From the IMG/VR virus record IMGVR_UViG_3300010354_000149, positions 1 through 46,261 of that record: a DNA stretch of 46,261 nt. One strand, 5' to 3'. The notes below the pieces were generated by a model. That model ran no database searches. It was not told where the DNA came from and saw only the letters and a list, made by a program, of their open reading frames with translations. Positions within the stretch are counted from its first letter, which is position 1; every line of letters begins with the position of its first letter. This stretch comes from a virus. Below are positions 26,014-34,186 of this stretch, in pieces. The translations under genes were made by a program, and so were the position numbers.

Positions 26014-26399
26014 TGGCAGAAGGTTTCGGTCAATATTCTAATATTCCACCAAGAATGAGAGAATTAAGAAAAAAAATTAATACAACAAACGCAAATGATC
26101 CAGAAGACTTGATGATGATTATTATGGAAGTTTTAAAGGAAGAAGTATTATACCCAGAACCCGGAAAGTTTTATACGTTTGTTTATAATCCAAAGACTCC
26201 TGATATTGAATATGATCAACATCCATTAATTGCTTGCACTTCTTTAGAAAAATGGGGATTTAAGGCAATCAATTTTCACTGGAGAGAATCACGACAATAC
26301 ACTTGGGGAGAGATTGCTGGAAAACTTCACGTTATTAAGTATGAAGAATTGGATGAAATGCTTTCCGTACCCTATGCAAAATTTCGTCTAAATAAATAA
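26013..26399 (+). CDS. Conserved protein between gp4 and gp48
   Basis: 128 residues, soluble. N-terminal helix (RMRELRKKINTTNANDPEDL), then beta sequence (GKFYTFVYNPKTPDIEYDQH) and a Trp-rich end (KWGFKAINFHWRESRQYTWG). Starts on the last base of gp4 and is followed by gp48, so it is co-expressed with baseplate genes. I do not recognise a T4 counterpart with certainty; a baseplate or head-completion role is inferred from position. Confidence 0.6.
   Translation: MAEGFGQYSNIPPRMRELRKKINTTNANDPEDLMMIIMEVLKEEVLYPEPGKFYTFVYNPKTPDIEYDQHPLIACTSLEKWGFKAINFHWRESRQYTWGEIAGKLHVIKYEELDEMLSVPYAKFRLNK
26388..26398 (+). promoter_or_regulatory. Late promoter motif before gp48
   Basis: Plus strand reads CTAAATAAATA, overlapping the last codons of the preceding gene and 77 bases upstream of the gp48 start. 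It could give gp48-gp53 their own late transcript. Confidence 0.4.
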
Positions 26400-26474
26400 A
26401 AACTCCTTATCAATGTCTCTTATCACACAAACAACTGAGATATTCACTCCTCTTGTAAGTAAGGAGAAGTTTTG

Positions 26475-27695
26475 ATGGCAACAGTTAAAAGCGGAATTAA
26501 TAAAGTAGGAAATAATTACTATCAGTCAATTACACAAGATAATCCAGATGGAAGTGTAGGAACTACTTTTTATCGCGTTAATGCTGATGGAAGTGGAGGA
26601 GTTCCCATTTACGATGTAGATAAATCTGCAGATTCAACTTCTCCAGTAAAATCATTTGATTCAAATGCAACAGCAGAAGAAAGAAGACTTCTTTCCGATC
26701 CAAACTCTCAATTAAGTCAAGTTAGATCTCAACAAGTCACGTCATCAAATCCATATTCAACACCAAACCAACAAGTTGCAGGAGGTGGAAGTGGAAATGT
26801 TGCAAACACGGGAGAATCAATACCTCAACAAGAAGGAGGAAGTTCTTCCTCTTCCCCCTCTCAGCAAACATCAAAACCAGCACCAAGTTCTTTGATCTAT
26901 CCCATTAATATGAGATCAGATCAAGACAGAATTAAATTTACTGCAGTAACTTACGCTGCAACAGGAAATTTAAACAGCGGAAGTCTATCTCCACAAAATA
27001 GAAAAACTCCAAGATCTTCAACTGGCCCTGTAGTGTTTTTACCAGTTCAAGCATCAATACAAGATTTTAATTCTGTTGATTGGCAAAGTGATACTTTAAA
27101 TCCTATGCAACAGCAAGTGGTAAATCTTTCTTCTGGAGTTATAAATTCAGGAGGAGATGTTACAGCCGCTGTTGACCAAGAAATTGGAAAAGCATTTGAA
27201 AATCTTGGAAAAAGCAATAAAGAAATAAAGATAGCAGCCGCCGGAGCGGCTGCTGGAGTTCAAAATCTTCTTGGAAGATACGGTGCCGTTCTAAATCCCA
27301 ATTTAGAACTTCTTTTTGCAGGACCTCAACTCAGACCTTTTAGTTTTACGTTTAGACTTTCTGCCAGAGAACAAGATGAAGCAAATAATATCAAACAAAT
27401 TATCAACTTTTTTAAAAAGAATATGGCAGCAAAACAAGATAGTTCAAGACTCTTTTTAAGATCCCCCAATACATTTTTTATTGAGTATCTATTTAAAGGA
27501 AATCAAAAACATCCTGGTATCAATCAAATCAAAGAGTGTGCTTTAACCAGTTGTAGTGTTGATTATACTCCAAATCAAACTTATATGACCTTTGAAGATG
27601 GAACTATGGTTTCATATACTGTTTCATTAACATTTCAAGAACTAGAACCAATTTATGATGTGGATTATGAAGACGGTCATCCAATAGGGTATTAA
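26475..27695 (+). CDS. gp48: Baseplate tail-tube cap gp48
   Basis: 406 residues from the ATG at 26475, which has AAGGAG eight bases upstream; the TTG just before it is not needed. The C-terminal half is the gp48 signature: NPNLELLFAGPQLRPFSFTF, LRSPNTFFIEYLFKG, CALTSCSVDYTPNQTYMTFE and SLTFQELEPIYDVDY. The first 130 residues are Ser/Gln/Pro-rich low complexity. In T4, gp48 with gp54 caps the baseplate and starts tube growth. gp53 follows three bases after the stop. Confidence 0.85.
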   Translation: MATVKSGINKVGNNYYQSITQDNPDGSVGTTFYRVNADGSGGVPIYDVDKSADSTSPVKSFDSNATAEERRLLSDPNSQLSQVRSQQVTSSNPYSTPNQQVAGGGSGNVANTGESIPQQEGGSSSSSPSQQTSKPAPSSLIYPINMRSDQDRIKFTAVTYAATGNLNSGSLSPQNRKTPRSSTGPVVFLPVQASIQDFNSVDWQSDTLNPMQQQVVNLSSGVINSGGDVTAAVDQEIGKAFENLGKSNKEIKIAAAGAAAGVQNLLGRYGAVLNPNLELLFAGPQLRPFSFTFRLSAREQDEANNIKQIINFFKKNMAAKQDSSRLFLRSPNTFFIEYLFKGNQKHPGINQIKECALTSCSVDYTPNQTYMTFEDGTMVSYTVSLTFQELEPIYDVDYEDGHPIGY

Positions 27696-27698
27696 AAA

Positions 27699-28601
27699 AT
27701 GGCAAAACCATACTTTAGACAAGTTCCAAACTTTGAATATGTTTCCAGAAATCAGGGAGAGCAATACAGTTCGGAATATGTTGCCGTAAAAAATCTTTTT
27801 AAAAGAGCAAAATTGCGTGATGATATTTTTCAAAATTTAGCATTTTTTGAAAAATACCAAATTGTTGGAGATGAAAGACCGGATAACGTTGCATTTAAAA
27901 TTTATGGTGATTCAACTCTAGACTGGATAATTCTTTTATCTAATAATATGTTAAATGTTCAAACAGAATGGCCATTAAGTCAAGTTTCTTTTGACAAGTA
28001 TGTTTTGGATAAGTATGGTAGTTACGAAAATTTATATAGAGAAATTCACCATTGGGAAACCATTGAGGTAAAAGATAATTCAGGAATAACAATCGTTCCA
28101 GCAAAACTTGTTGTTCCTGAAAACTTTTCTATTGAATATTATGACGCAAGATCTCCGAATAGAATCACACTTGGTTACTTCGACGCAAATAATAAAGTTA
28201 CTGATTATGAAATTGGAGAAGAAATTAAAGGAATTAATTCCGGATCTTTAGCAAAAGTTATAGAAATAGATATAGAAAATAATAGTATTATATTTGAACC
28301 ACTTAATAGTTCTTTCTTTTATGCCGGAGATACTATTATAGGAAATACCTCTCAAACAAGATCAGTCGTTCTTGAAGTAAATTCAAAAATGACTATAAGA
28401 GGAAATATTACAGTTCCAGTTACAAACTACGAATATGAAATTGAGTTAGAAAATAAAAAAAGAAATATTTTTATTCTAAAACCAAAATATCTGAATATTG
28501 TATTTAATGATATGGATGAAATTATGCCTTATAAAAAAGGTTCTCAACAATACATTGCTAAGAACCTTAAGCGTGGTGATAATATTAGACTCTATGAATA
28601 A
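27699..28601 (+). CDS. gp53: Baseplate wedge protein gp53
   Basis: 300 residues. KNLFKRAKLRDDIFQNLAFF, DERPDNVAFKIYGDSTLDWI and ILLSNNMLN are the conserved core of the gp53 wedge family (plus the LysM-type C-terminal region seen in T4). The later part (GEEIKGINSGSLAKVIEIDI) is a beta-rich extension. In T4 gp53 joins adjacent wedges around the hub. It is the last gene of the plus-strand block and faces gp32 convergently. Confidence 0.82.
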   Translation: MAKPYFRQVPNFEYVSRNQGEQYSSEYVAVKNLFKRAKLRDDIFQNLAFFEKYQIVGDERPDNVAFKIYGDSTLDWIILLSNNMLNVQTEWPLSQVSFDKYVLDKYGSYENLYREIHHWETIEVKDNSGITIVPAKLVVPENFSIEYYDARSPNRITLGYFDANNKVTDYEIGEEIKGINSGSLAKVIEIDIENNSIIFEPLNSSFFYAGDTIIGNTSQTRSVVLEVNSKMTIRGNITVPVTNYEYEIELENKKRNIFILKPKYLNIVFNDMDEIMPYKKGSQQYIAKNLKRGDNIRLYE

Positions 28602-28629
28602 TTTTTTTCAATCTAAGCAATAATATTTA

Positions 28630-29595
28630 TCAATCGTTGGCAAGCTTAGAAAAATAGGCTAGAGCATCATCTTCATCCTCATCACCAGAGGTAACACCAG
28701 AGGTAGTCTTCGGAAGAGAAGAAGACTTACTACGATTGTAAGACTCTTCCAATTCTTCCATTACTTTTTCTTCACGACTCACTGGAATATTGTAAGATTC
28801 ATACTCATCTTCTTGTTCAACTACATCACGAGAACGTGAAGGGGAAGAAGTTTTATTTAGACCAAGAACGTAGTTCATACGACGCTCAAGTTCTTCATAA
28901 GTTTTAAACTGGTCTGGGGCACTGATGGCAGTTAGAGAATACTCCTTCTTCCATAGTGCTTCCAGAGCATCGTCATCATCTAGAAGAGGAGCAACACGAT
29001 CAAACTCAGACTTATCATAGTTCCAATAACCATCCTTTTTCACGATCTTGATCTTGAAGTTTGCACCTTGCCAGAAATCAAAAGGATTGATTGGATCTTC
29101 ATCATCAAACTCAGGTTGCATAGCATTCAGAATCTTATCAAAGATTTTCTTACCATACTTAAAGAGGAATACTTTACCCTCGTTGGAAGGATTAGCAGGA
29201 TCCTTTACAACATAGATGTTTGAATAGTAAGACAGTTTACGCTTTTGCTTACGAACAGTCTCTTTATCTTTTTCACTACCACTATTCCAAAGACCGCGAT
29301 TAAGTTCTGTTACGGGATCTTTTTGACCTACGGTAGTGAGAGAGTTTTCAATATACCAACCACCAGGGCCTTGAAATGCATGAGAATACATTTTTGCCCA
29401 TGGAAGTTCTTCTCCATCAGGAGCGGGTAGAAAGCGAATCACTGCCGAACCTACTCCAGTTTTATCCATTTCTGGTTTCCAGAAACGCTCATCGGCACCA
29501 CCAGAAGTGGTATTCATTTTTTCTACTTGCTTCACCAATTTTTCAGTAAGTGAACCAAGAGAAGATTGTTTTTTTAGATTTGCAAAATTAGACAT
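28630..29595 (-). CDS. gp32: Single-stranded DNA-binding protein gp32
   Basis: 321 residues. N-terminal LAST-like basic segment (NFANLKKQSSLGSLTEKL), a core OB-fold region (RFWKPEMDKTGVGSAVIRFL, MYSHAFQGPGGWYIENSLTT, LSYYSNIYVVKDPANPSNEG) and an acidic C-terminal tail (SGDEDEDDALAYFSKL), as in T4 gp32. The stretch where T4 gp32 has its Cys zinc ligands contains no Cys here, so the zinc site appears lost. gp32 coats ssDNA and binds gp59, UvsY and polymerase; uvsY and gp59 lie directly upstream in the same direction. Confidence 0.87.
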   Translation of the reverse strand: MSNFANLKKQSSLGSLTEKLVKQVEKMNTTSGGADERFWKPEMDKTGVGSAVIRFLPAPDGEELPWAKMYSHAFQGPGGWYIENSLTTVGQKDPVTELNRGLWNSGSEKDKETVRKQKRKLSYYSNIYVVKDPANPSNEGKVFLFKYGKKIFDKILNAMQPEFDDEDPINPFDFWQGANFKIKIVKKDGYWNYDKSEFDRVAPLLDDDDALEALWKKEYSLTAISAPDQFKTYEELERRMNYVLGLNKTSSPSRSRDVVEQEDEYESYNIPVSREEKVMEELEESYNRSKSSSLPKTTSGVTSGDEDEDDALAYFSKLAND

Positions 29596-29642
29596 TTATA
29601 CCTCGGATTTGTTAGGATTTGGCTTTTGTGTGCTTTCTTATT

Positions 29643-29987
29643 CTACAGGTCGGAACCCGTTTTGTCAATCTGCTGTTTCATAGACTCAAGCATTTTAGAC
29701 ATATTATTGAAAATAATGTTCATGTCAACATTCGCAGGAAGACCCATTAACTGAGCAGAATCAGCAATACGTTGCTTCATCTCCTTTGCTTCTGGATCAT
29801 CAGACAAACTTAAACGAGTATAAAGAATCTGCTGTTTATTTAAAAGTTTTTCGAGCAGATCAACGTGTTTAATTTTATCCTCTTTTGTCATTGAAGAAAA
29901 TTCAAATATACTTCTGTAAATTTTTTCTTGCAATTCTGAAATTTCTGTTATTTCAGCAATAACAACTTCGGAATTAAAAAAACTCAT
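29643..29987 (-). CDS. uvsY: Recombination mediator UvsY
   Basis: 114 residues. MTKEDKIKHVDLLEKLLNKQ and ILYTRLSLSDDPEAKEMKQR are typical of T4-like UvsY, which loads UvsX recombinase on gp32-coated DNA. Mostly helical and of family length. Its start overlaps the gp59 stop by four bases, and gp32 follows after 47 bases, a typical recombination cluster. Confidence 0.82.
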   Translation of the reverse strand: MSFFNSEVVIAEITEISELQEKIYRSIFEFSSMTKEDKIKHVDLLEKLLNKQQILYTRLSLSDDPEAKEMKQRIADSAQLMGLPANVDMNIIFNNMSKMLESMKQQIDKTGSDL

Positions 29988-30580
29988 TGATCCTCCAAAA
30001 TAATTTCTTTTAAAATTTTACGAATAAGAAATACGTCAGTATTTAGGAATGGACTATACTTTTTAACTCTGCGACTGACGGTTTCCCAGACTGGATCTTG
30101 GAGTTTTTTATCAAAGTTTTTTGAATATGAAAAGACTTTATCCAAAAGAACCATTGTTTCAAGAGATACTTGACCACACAAATGGTTTTTCAAAAGTACA
30201 GGATGTCCCTTTGAACATTTAAATATATCTTGAAACTTATTTTCGCCAAATAGTGTTTGACTTTCTTCTTTAAAAAAATAGGAAAGAGATTGAATTTTCT
30301 TTTGCCAATGTTGATACCTTCCTTCTCCTTCTTTGATCATTTCACCAATCCAAAGTGTTTCTGGATCTGAGCAAGACACAAAGTTTGCGACAAAAAAATT
30401 TATAACTTCCTGATCTGATTTTTGTCTTGAAATTTTTTCAAACCACATTCTATCTTTACGTTTATAAAAAGATTGAACAGTTGCTCTTGATTTACCACAG
30501 TACTTGAAGTAATCGTAGTTATCTTTTGTAAAATGATTTTTTAGCGAAAGATAACATTTATAAACATCGAAAGGCATCAT
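29984..30580 (-). CDS. gp59: Helicase loader gp59
   Basis: 198 residues. DVYKCYLSLKNHFTKDNYDY and FKYCGKSRATVQSFYKRKDR match the N-terminus of T4 gp59, with the later RVKKYSPFL region also of the right type. gp59 loads gp41 helicase on gp32-covered forks. Two adjacent ATG codons (30580 and 30577) can start it. No clear ribosome site is seen; instead an inverted-repeat cluster lies just upstream (30597-30627). Confidence 0.82.
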   Translation of the reverse strand: MMPFDVYKCYLSLKNHFTKDNYDYFKYCGKSRATVQSFYKRKDRMWFEKISRQKSDQEVINFFVANFVSCSDPETLWIGEMIKEGEGRYQHWQKKIQSLSYFFKEESQTLFGENKFQDIFKCSKGHPVLLKNHLCGQVSLETMVLLDKVFSYSKNFDKKLQDPVWETVSRRVKKYSPFLNTDVFLIRKILKEIILEDQ

Positions 30581-30596
30581 TCAAAAAAAGTAATAT

Positions 30597-30627
30597 GGGA
30601 ATTTTTTTCCGGGAAAAAAATTTCCCG
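30597..30627 (-). promoter_or_regulatory. Overlapping inverted repeats before gp59
   Basis: Two competing hairpins share the same bases on the minus strand: CGGGAAA...TTTCCCG (7 bp) and GGGAAATTTTTTTCC paired with GGAAAAAAATTCCC (one-base bulge). They lie 17 bases before the gp59 start, which lacks a clear ribosome site. The second form resembles no standard terminator because it lacks a final U run. Could tune gp59 translation; inference only. Confidence 0.45.
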
Positions 30628-30636
30628 AAAAATGAG

Positions 30637-30894
30637 TTAAAAGATCAATTTTGCTCTGGAAGTCTTTTTTAGAAAGTTAAGTTCCATTGCTTCATACTTA
30701 ATCTTTTCTTTCAAAGGTTTTGAAATAAGTTTTGGAACAGATTCCAAATCAATGTTGTTTTGTTCACAGAAATGAACAATGGCATCAATATAACTCATTT
30801 CATCATTAAGTTGAACAAGATTTTCAATCTCTTGAGCAAATCGTGATTGGCAAAAGAACTTGCTTTCTAATACTTTTTCTAATTCATTCTCCAT
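30637..30894 (-). CDS. gp33: Late transcription co-activator gp33
   Basis: 85 residues from the ATG at 30894. ELNDEMSYIDAIVHFCEQNN-type sequence (LNDEMSYIDAIVHFCEQNNI) and KPLKEKIKYEAMELNFLKK match the small gp33 family of T4-like phages. In T4, gp33 binds the RNA polymerase beta flap and links it to the sliding clamp for late transcription. This agrees with the late motifs seen before virion genes. The start overlaps the nuclease stop by 11 bases. Confidence 0.72.
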   Translation of the reverse strand: MENELEKVLESKFFCQSRFAQEIENLVQLNDEMSYIDAIVHFCEQNNIDLESVPKLISKPLKEKIKYEAMELNFLKKTSRAKLIF

Positions 30895-31564
30895 CTGGCC
30901 TAGTATTGTGATGTACAAATTCTTTAATATAACGAACTAATAATTTAATATAATCGCTTTTGTTTCTTTTGTCAAATACTTTTACTTCTCCACCAGGGGT
31001 TACCATTAAAGTAATTAATTTAATCGGAGGAATATCAGTAAGTTCATAATATGCAGCAGCATAAAACATTTCTTGAACGAAATAATTTTGAATCCATTCC
31101 TCCGGTTTAATTTTTTCAGATGTCTTAAAATCAATAACTGCCAATTCTCCTTCGTATTCAGCAATACAATCAACTCTTCCTGCAAGACCAAGATATTCTG
31201 AATACAATGTTCTTTCAATTGCATGTATGTTATTTATTTTATCAAGATATGGTTTTGCATGATAAAACATAATCTTTGTTATGGGTTGATAATTTTCCCA
31301 AACAAGTTTTTTGTTTTCAAGATAATCTTGGCAGACTTGGTGAAAATCGGTTCCTCTTGCTGTTGCTTTTTTTGTAATTCTATTTGCTTCTTCCAGACCC
31401 ACACGATTTCTCCAGTCGATAAAGATCTGGCGATTATAGAAAGAAGTCACAGAAGTAATTGAAGGAACCCATTTACCATCTGGAAGATGATACAAACGCA
31501 TACCGTTAGTTTCTTTTTTTTCTAATTCAAGATCACCCAAATAATTATGATGAATAAATGTCAT
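30884..31564 (-). CDS. PD-(D/E)XK nuclease, RecB-like exonuclease
   Basis: 226 residues. The motif GLAGRVDCIAEYEGELAVID followed by FKTSEK is a PD-(D/E)XK active site (Asp, then Asp-x-Lys), preceded by an ARGTDFHQVCQDYL helix, as in RecB/Cas4-type phage nucleases. Cyanophages of this group usually carry such a gene beside phoH and gp33. It could degrade host DNA or process recombination ends. It overlaps phoH by four bases and gp33 by 11. Confidence 0.78.
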   Translation of the reverse strand: MTFIHHNYLGDLELEKKETNGMRLYHLPDGKWVPSITSVTSFYNRQIFIDWRNRVGLEEANRITKKATARGTDFHQVCQDYLENKKLVWENYQPITKIMFYHAKPYLDKINNIHAIERTLYSEYLGLAGRVDCIAEYEGELAVIDFKTSEKIKPEEWIQNYFVQEMFYAAAYYELTDIPPIKLITLMVTPGGEVKVFDKRNKSDYIKLLVRYIKEFVHHNTRPDGE

Positions 31565-32316
31565 AGGTTTAATTCATGTTTTGCAATAAGATATTCTTTG
31601 ACTAATCCGCTACGGCAAACGTCTTCGATATTAAATTCAATAATATCAAAAGACGGCATTACGCGCAAAATTTTCATAAAATCTATAATACCATTTTTTT
31701 CATTTGTTTTAATCAAGTCAGTTTGAGTTGCATCACCACAAAACATAATTTTACTATTTTCACCAACACGAGTAATAATAGAATCACTCTCATGAAAATT
31801 TAGGTTTTGAAATTCATCTACAATAATAATGGCATTATCCAAAGTAGTTCCACGAATAAAAGAAGTAGACCAAAAACTAATAGTTCCTTGAGTTTTAAGG
31901 TTTCCATAGAGCATTTCGAATGATGCATCATCTGGCATTTCAAACATATACTTTACCATATTCTTATATGGAATTTGATAAAGTGATGATTTATCCTCGT
32001 GATCACCAGGAAGAAAACCAATTTCACGAGTAGCAACAAGAGATCTTACAATGTATATTTTGTCATATGGAGTTCTTTCATCTAATACATCTCGGAGAGC
32101 GTTATAAAGGGTAATAAAAGTTTTTCCAGTTCCAGAGCAACCATAAGCAACTAAATTTTTATTGTCTTTATAAGCATTAAAAAGTTTTTTTTGATTATCT
32201 GTAAGAGGTTCAATCTCCCTCATTAAATCGATATTGATTGGTTTTCTGCGTTTCATTTGTTTTGCAGTCATTCCAACGCCAATTGGTTGATCTTCTAATC
32301 TTTTTCTTCTTGCCAT
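31561..32316 (-). CDS. phoH: PhoH-like ATPase
   Basis: 251 residues. Walker A at 59-66 (GCSGTGKT), Walker B IIIVDEFQN, and the surrounding PhoH family phrases (LTDNQKKLFNAYKDNKNLVA, YIVRSLVATREIGFLPGDHE, KIMFCGDATQTDL). phoH is near-universal in marine myoviruses; its biochemical role is uncertain, with RNA helicase/nuclease-like activity shown for some relatives. Co-linear with the nuclease gene. Confidence 0.88.
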   Translation of the reverse strand: MARRKRLEDQPIGVGMTAKQMKRRKPINIDLMREIEPLTDNQKKLFNAYKDNKNLVAYGCSGTGKTFITLYNALRDVLDERTPYDKIYIVRSLVATREIGFLPGDHEDKSSLYQIPYKNMVKYMFEMPDDASFEMLYGNLKTQGTISFWSTSFIRGTTLDNAIIIVDEFQNLNFHESDSIITRVGENSKIMFCGDATQTDLIKTNEKNGIIDFMKILRVMPSFDIIEFNIEDVCRSGLVKEYLIAKHELNL

Positions 32317-32323
32317 AGAATAA

Positions 32324-32566
32324 TTAAATTGGTTTTACTTTTGATCCCGGTGCTTTTGATGCGGATTTTAGAACATCGTTCCAACCAGGATGTTTAGACA
32401 CAAGCTTATTTTGCCAGTCTCCGACTTCACCGGGAGTTGCACATCCTTCAGACCAATCACGTTTCCATTCTGGATTGTCTTTATACCATTGTTGAATTTC
32501 ATGAACACTCATTTCTATGACTTTTTTTTCACCAGTTTCTTTATGAATGATTGGATAAATTGCCAA
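32324..32566 (-). CDS. Conserved cyanophage small protein
   Basis: 80 residues: MAIYPIIHKETGEKKVIEMS, VHEIQQWYKDNPEWKRDWSE, then WQNKLVSKHPGWNDVLKSAS. The start resembles FmdB-type regulators (I-x-x-TGE-x-x-x-x-x-MS), but the Cys zinc ribbon is absent. Similar proteins occur beside phoH in other T4-like cyanophages as I recall. Function unknown. Confidence 0.65.
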   Translation of the reverse strand: MAIYPIIHKETGEKKVIEMSVHEIQQWYKDNPEWKRDWSEGCATPGEVGDWQNKLVSKHPGWNDVLKSASKAPGSKVKPI

Positions 32567-32595
32567 GGTTACTCCTCCATTGTATATAAGGATAT

Positions 32596-32754
32596 TTATT
32601 CAATAATAATAGAAGGTGCATCGTCACATTCTACGCAATTAATACACTCTTCAATATCTGGATTTTTTTCAAGATACTTACTAAGTTCTTCCTTAGTCAG
32701 AAAAACTTTAAAAATATTTCCAGTTAGATTATCCTTTAAACACCAGTTTTTCAT
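32596..32754 (-). CDS. Small acidic protein with Cys pair
   Basis: A 52-residue frame, MKNWCLKDNLTGNIFKVFLT..., ending CINCVECDDAPSIIIE. It has a strong ribosome site (GGGAGG) at proper spacing and the direction of its neighbours, so it is likely real. CINCVEC could bind metal, but with one further Cys only. Function unknown. Confidence 0.6.
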   Translation of the reverse strand: MKNWCLKDNLTGNIFKVFLTKEELSKYLEKNPDIEECINCVECDDAPSIIIE

Positions 32755-32808
32755 AAAGACCTCCCAATTACCTTTTTAATACATATTCTCTACATTTTAA
32801 ACTCGTAG

Positions 32809-33561
32809 TTATGGGCTTAGTCGAGCTCGGTGTAACCTTTTCTCTTCATAATATTTCCAAACATTCGGTGCCCATAGTTTCAGTTCTGGAATAAATGCAT
32901 CGCAGAGTGCTTGAATCTCAATCTGAGCATCAAGTTTAGAACGGAGATCCATAAAATGAAGAACAGAACGGAGGTTAAACGAAACCACAAAGTTTTGACG
33001 AATTGCCTGGGGTAGATAATCACGAATATGTTCCTCGCACATACCCTGCTCATAGTAATCAGCATACTCCTCACACTCACTCAAAATGCGATCCAACTTA
33101 CGTTGACGATGCTCTTCGTTCCATTCATACTTTTTACCTTTACGGTTAGTGTAGAACCCCACAGGGCGCACGTAGAAGACCTCTTCAACATCAAGTTCAC
33201 GCTTGGCAACTTTAACTACACGCTTTCCAGTATAACGTTGAGATTGAACATCCCAAGAAGTTCCAATACGATGAGTTCTTGCTTGAACCATTACATTATG
33301 AACAAATCCTGCTACCGAGAAAGTAATGCCAGGATGTTCCAGTGGTCCCCAATGTCCACGATCATTTGCAAGAAGTTGATCTACAATCCACTCACCACAT
33401 TTTTGTGAAGACGGAACTTCAACTTCATGAATAGGAACCTCAGAATAATCACCCTTTCCTGCTTGCCAAATAACTTGTTCTGGGATTGGATAACATTGAA
33501 GTTTTACAACTTGAAGTCTTTTGTCAAGTTCCAATAGATCTTTTGATTTGATAGGTTTCAT
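32809..33561 (-). CDS. thyX: Flavin-dependent thymidylate synthase ThyX
   Basis: 250 residues from the ATG at 33561 (GAAGAG ribosome site; an upstream in-frame ATG at 33600 overlaps the previous gene). The signature reads RTHRIGTSWDVQSQRYTGKR, the cyanobacteria/cyanophage form of the ThyX motif, followed by EYADYYEQGMCEEHIRDYLP and NLRSVLHFMDLRSKLDAQIE, with LRSKLDAQ as substrate-binding segment. It makes dTMP from dUMP using FAD, NADPH and methylene-tetrahydrofolate, feeding phage DNA synthesis. Confidence 0.9.
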   Translation of the reverse strand: MKPIKSKDLLELDKRLQVVKLQCYPIPEQVIWQAGKGDYSEVPIHEVEVPSSQKCGEWIVDQLLANDRGHWGPLEHPGITFSVAGFVHNVMVQARTHRIGTSWDVQSQRYTGKRVVKVAKRELDVEEVFYVRPVGFYTNRKGKKYEWNEEHRQRKLDRILSECEEYADYYEQGMCEEHIRDYLPQAIRQNFVVSFNLRSVLHFMDLRSKLDAQIEIQALCDAFIPELKLWAPNVWKYYEEKRLHRARLSP

Positions 33562-33571
33562 TTTTTTCTCT

Positions 33572-33745
33572 TCAGTTTGCGTATGCATCTTCATCTTCAT
33601 AAAATACTTCGTCGTAATCTTCTAGATAAGGAGTAATTTGTTCATAGTTAAGATTTGATTTTTCATCAAATTCCAACTCCGACTTTAGACAATTTACTAA
33701 AGACTCAAGGTTTTTCACAATTAACTTAAGTTTTTCTTGATTCAT
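33572..33745 (-). CDS. Small acidic protein upstream of thyX
   Basis: 57 residues from the ATG at 33745: MNQEKLKLIVKNLESLVNCL, then KSELEFDEKSN and a very acidic end (YEDEDAYAN). One amphipathic helix plus acidic tail. It is the first gene after a sigma70-type promoter and its end lies 11 bases before the chosen thyX start. Function unknown; I believe similar proteins precede thyX in related phages. Confidence 0.62.
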   Translation of the reverse strand: MNQEKLKLIVKNLESLVNCLKSELEFDEKSNLNYEQITPYLEDYDEVFYEDEDAYAN

Positions 33746-33767
33746 TTTTATCAATTTACATAAAATA

Positions 33768-33796
33768 ATCATAGACAAAAAAAGAGGGTAAGTCAA
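33768..33796 (-). promoter_or_regulatory. Sigma70-type promoter of the thyX unit
   Basis: Minus strand has TTGACT, 17 bases, then TATGAT. The -35 element lies in the loop of the terminator for the upstream speD unit (33774-33807), so the two elements occupy the same DNA. Confidence 0.68.
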
Positions 33797-33807
33797 GTCT
33801 CCCTCTT
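33774..33807 (-). terminator. Terminator after speD
   Basis: Minus strand has AAGAGGG, a 12-base loop, CCCTCTT and then a run of seven Ts. It is about 50 bases after the speD stop. The thyX promoter begins within it. Confidence 0.7.
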
Positions 33808-33856
33808 GAATAATTTTATTACTACCAGAGTAGAAAAAGATTCTTTATAAAAAAGA

Positions 33857-34183
33857 CTACCTTTCGATATAACTTAATGTGTGATTTTCTGCAGAAAGTT
33901 GATGGATAATAATATCACAACCAATTTTAGGATTGCAATCACCACAGGTGTAAACATCTACTGCTGCCTTACCTTCTTCTGGCCAAGTATGAATGCTGAT
34001 ATGACTTTCCGATAACAAGCAAAGAACCGTAACTCCCTGAGGTTCAAATTTTTTTGAGATTGTTTGAACGACTGTTGCTCCACTTGCTGCTGCTGCGTTT
34101 TCTAATAAGTCTATAAGACAACGCTCATCATCTAAAAGAACGAACGAACATCCATACAAATTTAGTAGATAGTGTTTACCCAT
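33857..34183 (-). CDS. speD: S-adenosylmethionine decarboxylase SpeD
   Basis: 108 residues, prokaryotic class. The self-processing site is visible: LLSESHISIHTWPEEGKAAV, with Glu59/Ser60 as cleavage site giving the pyruvoyl group, plus His65 and Cys80 (VDVYTCG). It makes decarboxylated SAM for spermidine synthesis. speD is a known cyanophage auxiliary gene. It lies three bases after a small basic protein gene and is followed by a terminator. Confidence 0.9.
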   Translation of the reverse strand: MGKHYLLNLYGCSFVLLDDERCLIDLLENAAAASGATVVQTISKKFEPQGVTVLCLLSESHISIHTWPEEGKAAVDVYTCGDCNPKIGCDIIIHQLSAENHTLSYIER

Positions 34184-34186
34184 TTA

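Noticed and set aside
26413-26475. 20-codon frame before gp48 ending in TGATG overlap (MSLITQTTEIFTPLVSKEKF)
   Set aside because: No ribosome site, and the gp48 start has its own strong one. A leader peptide cannot be excluded, but nothing besides the overlap supports it.
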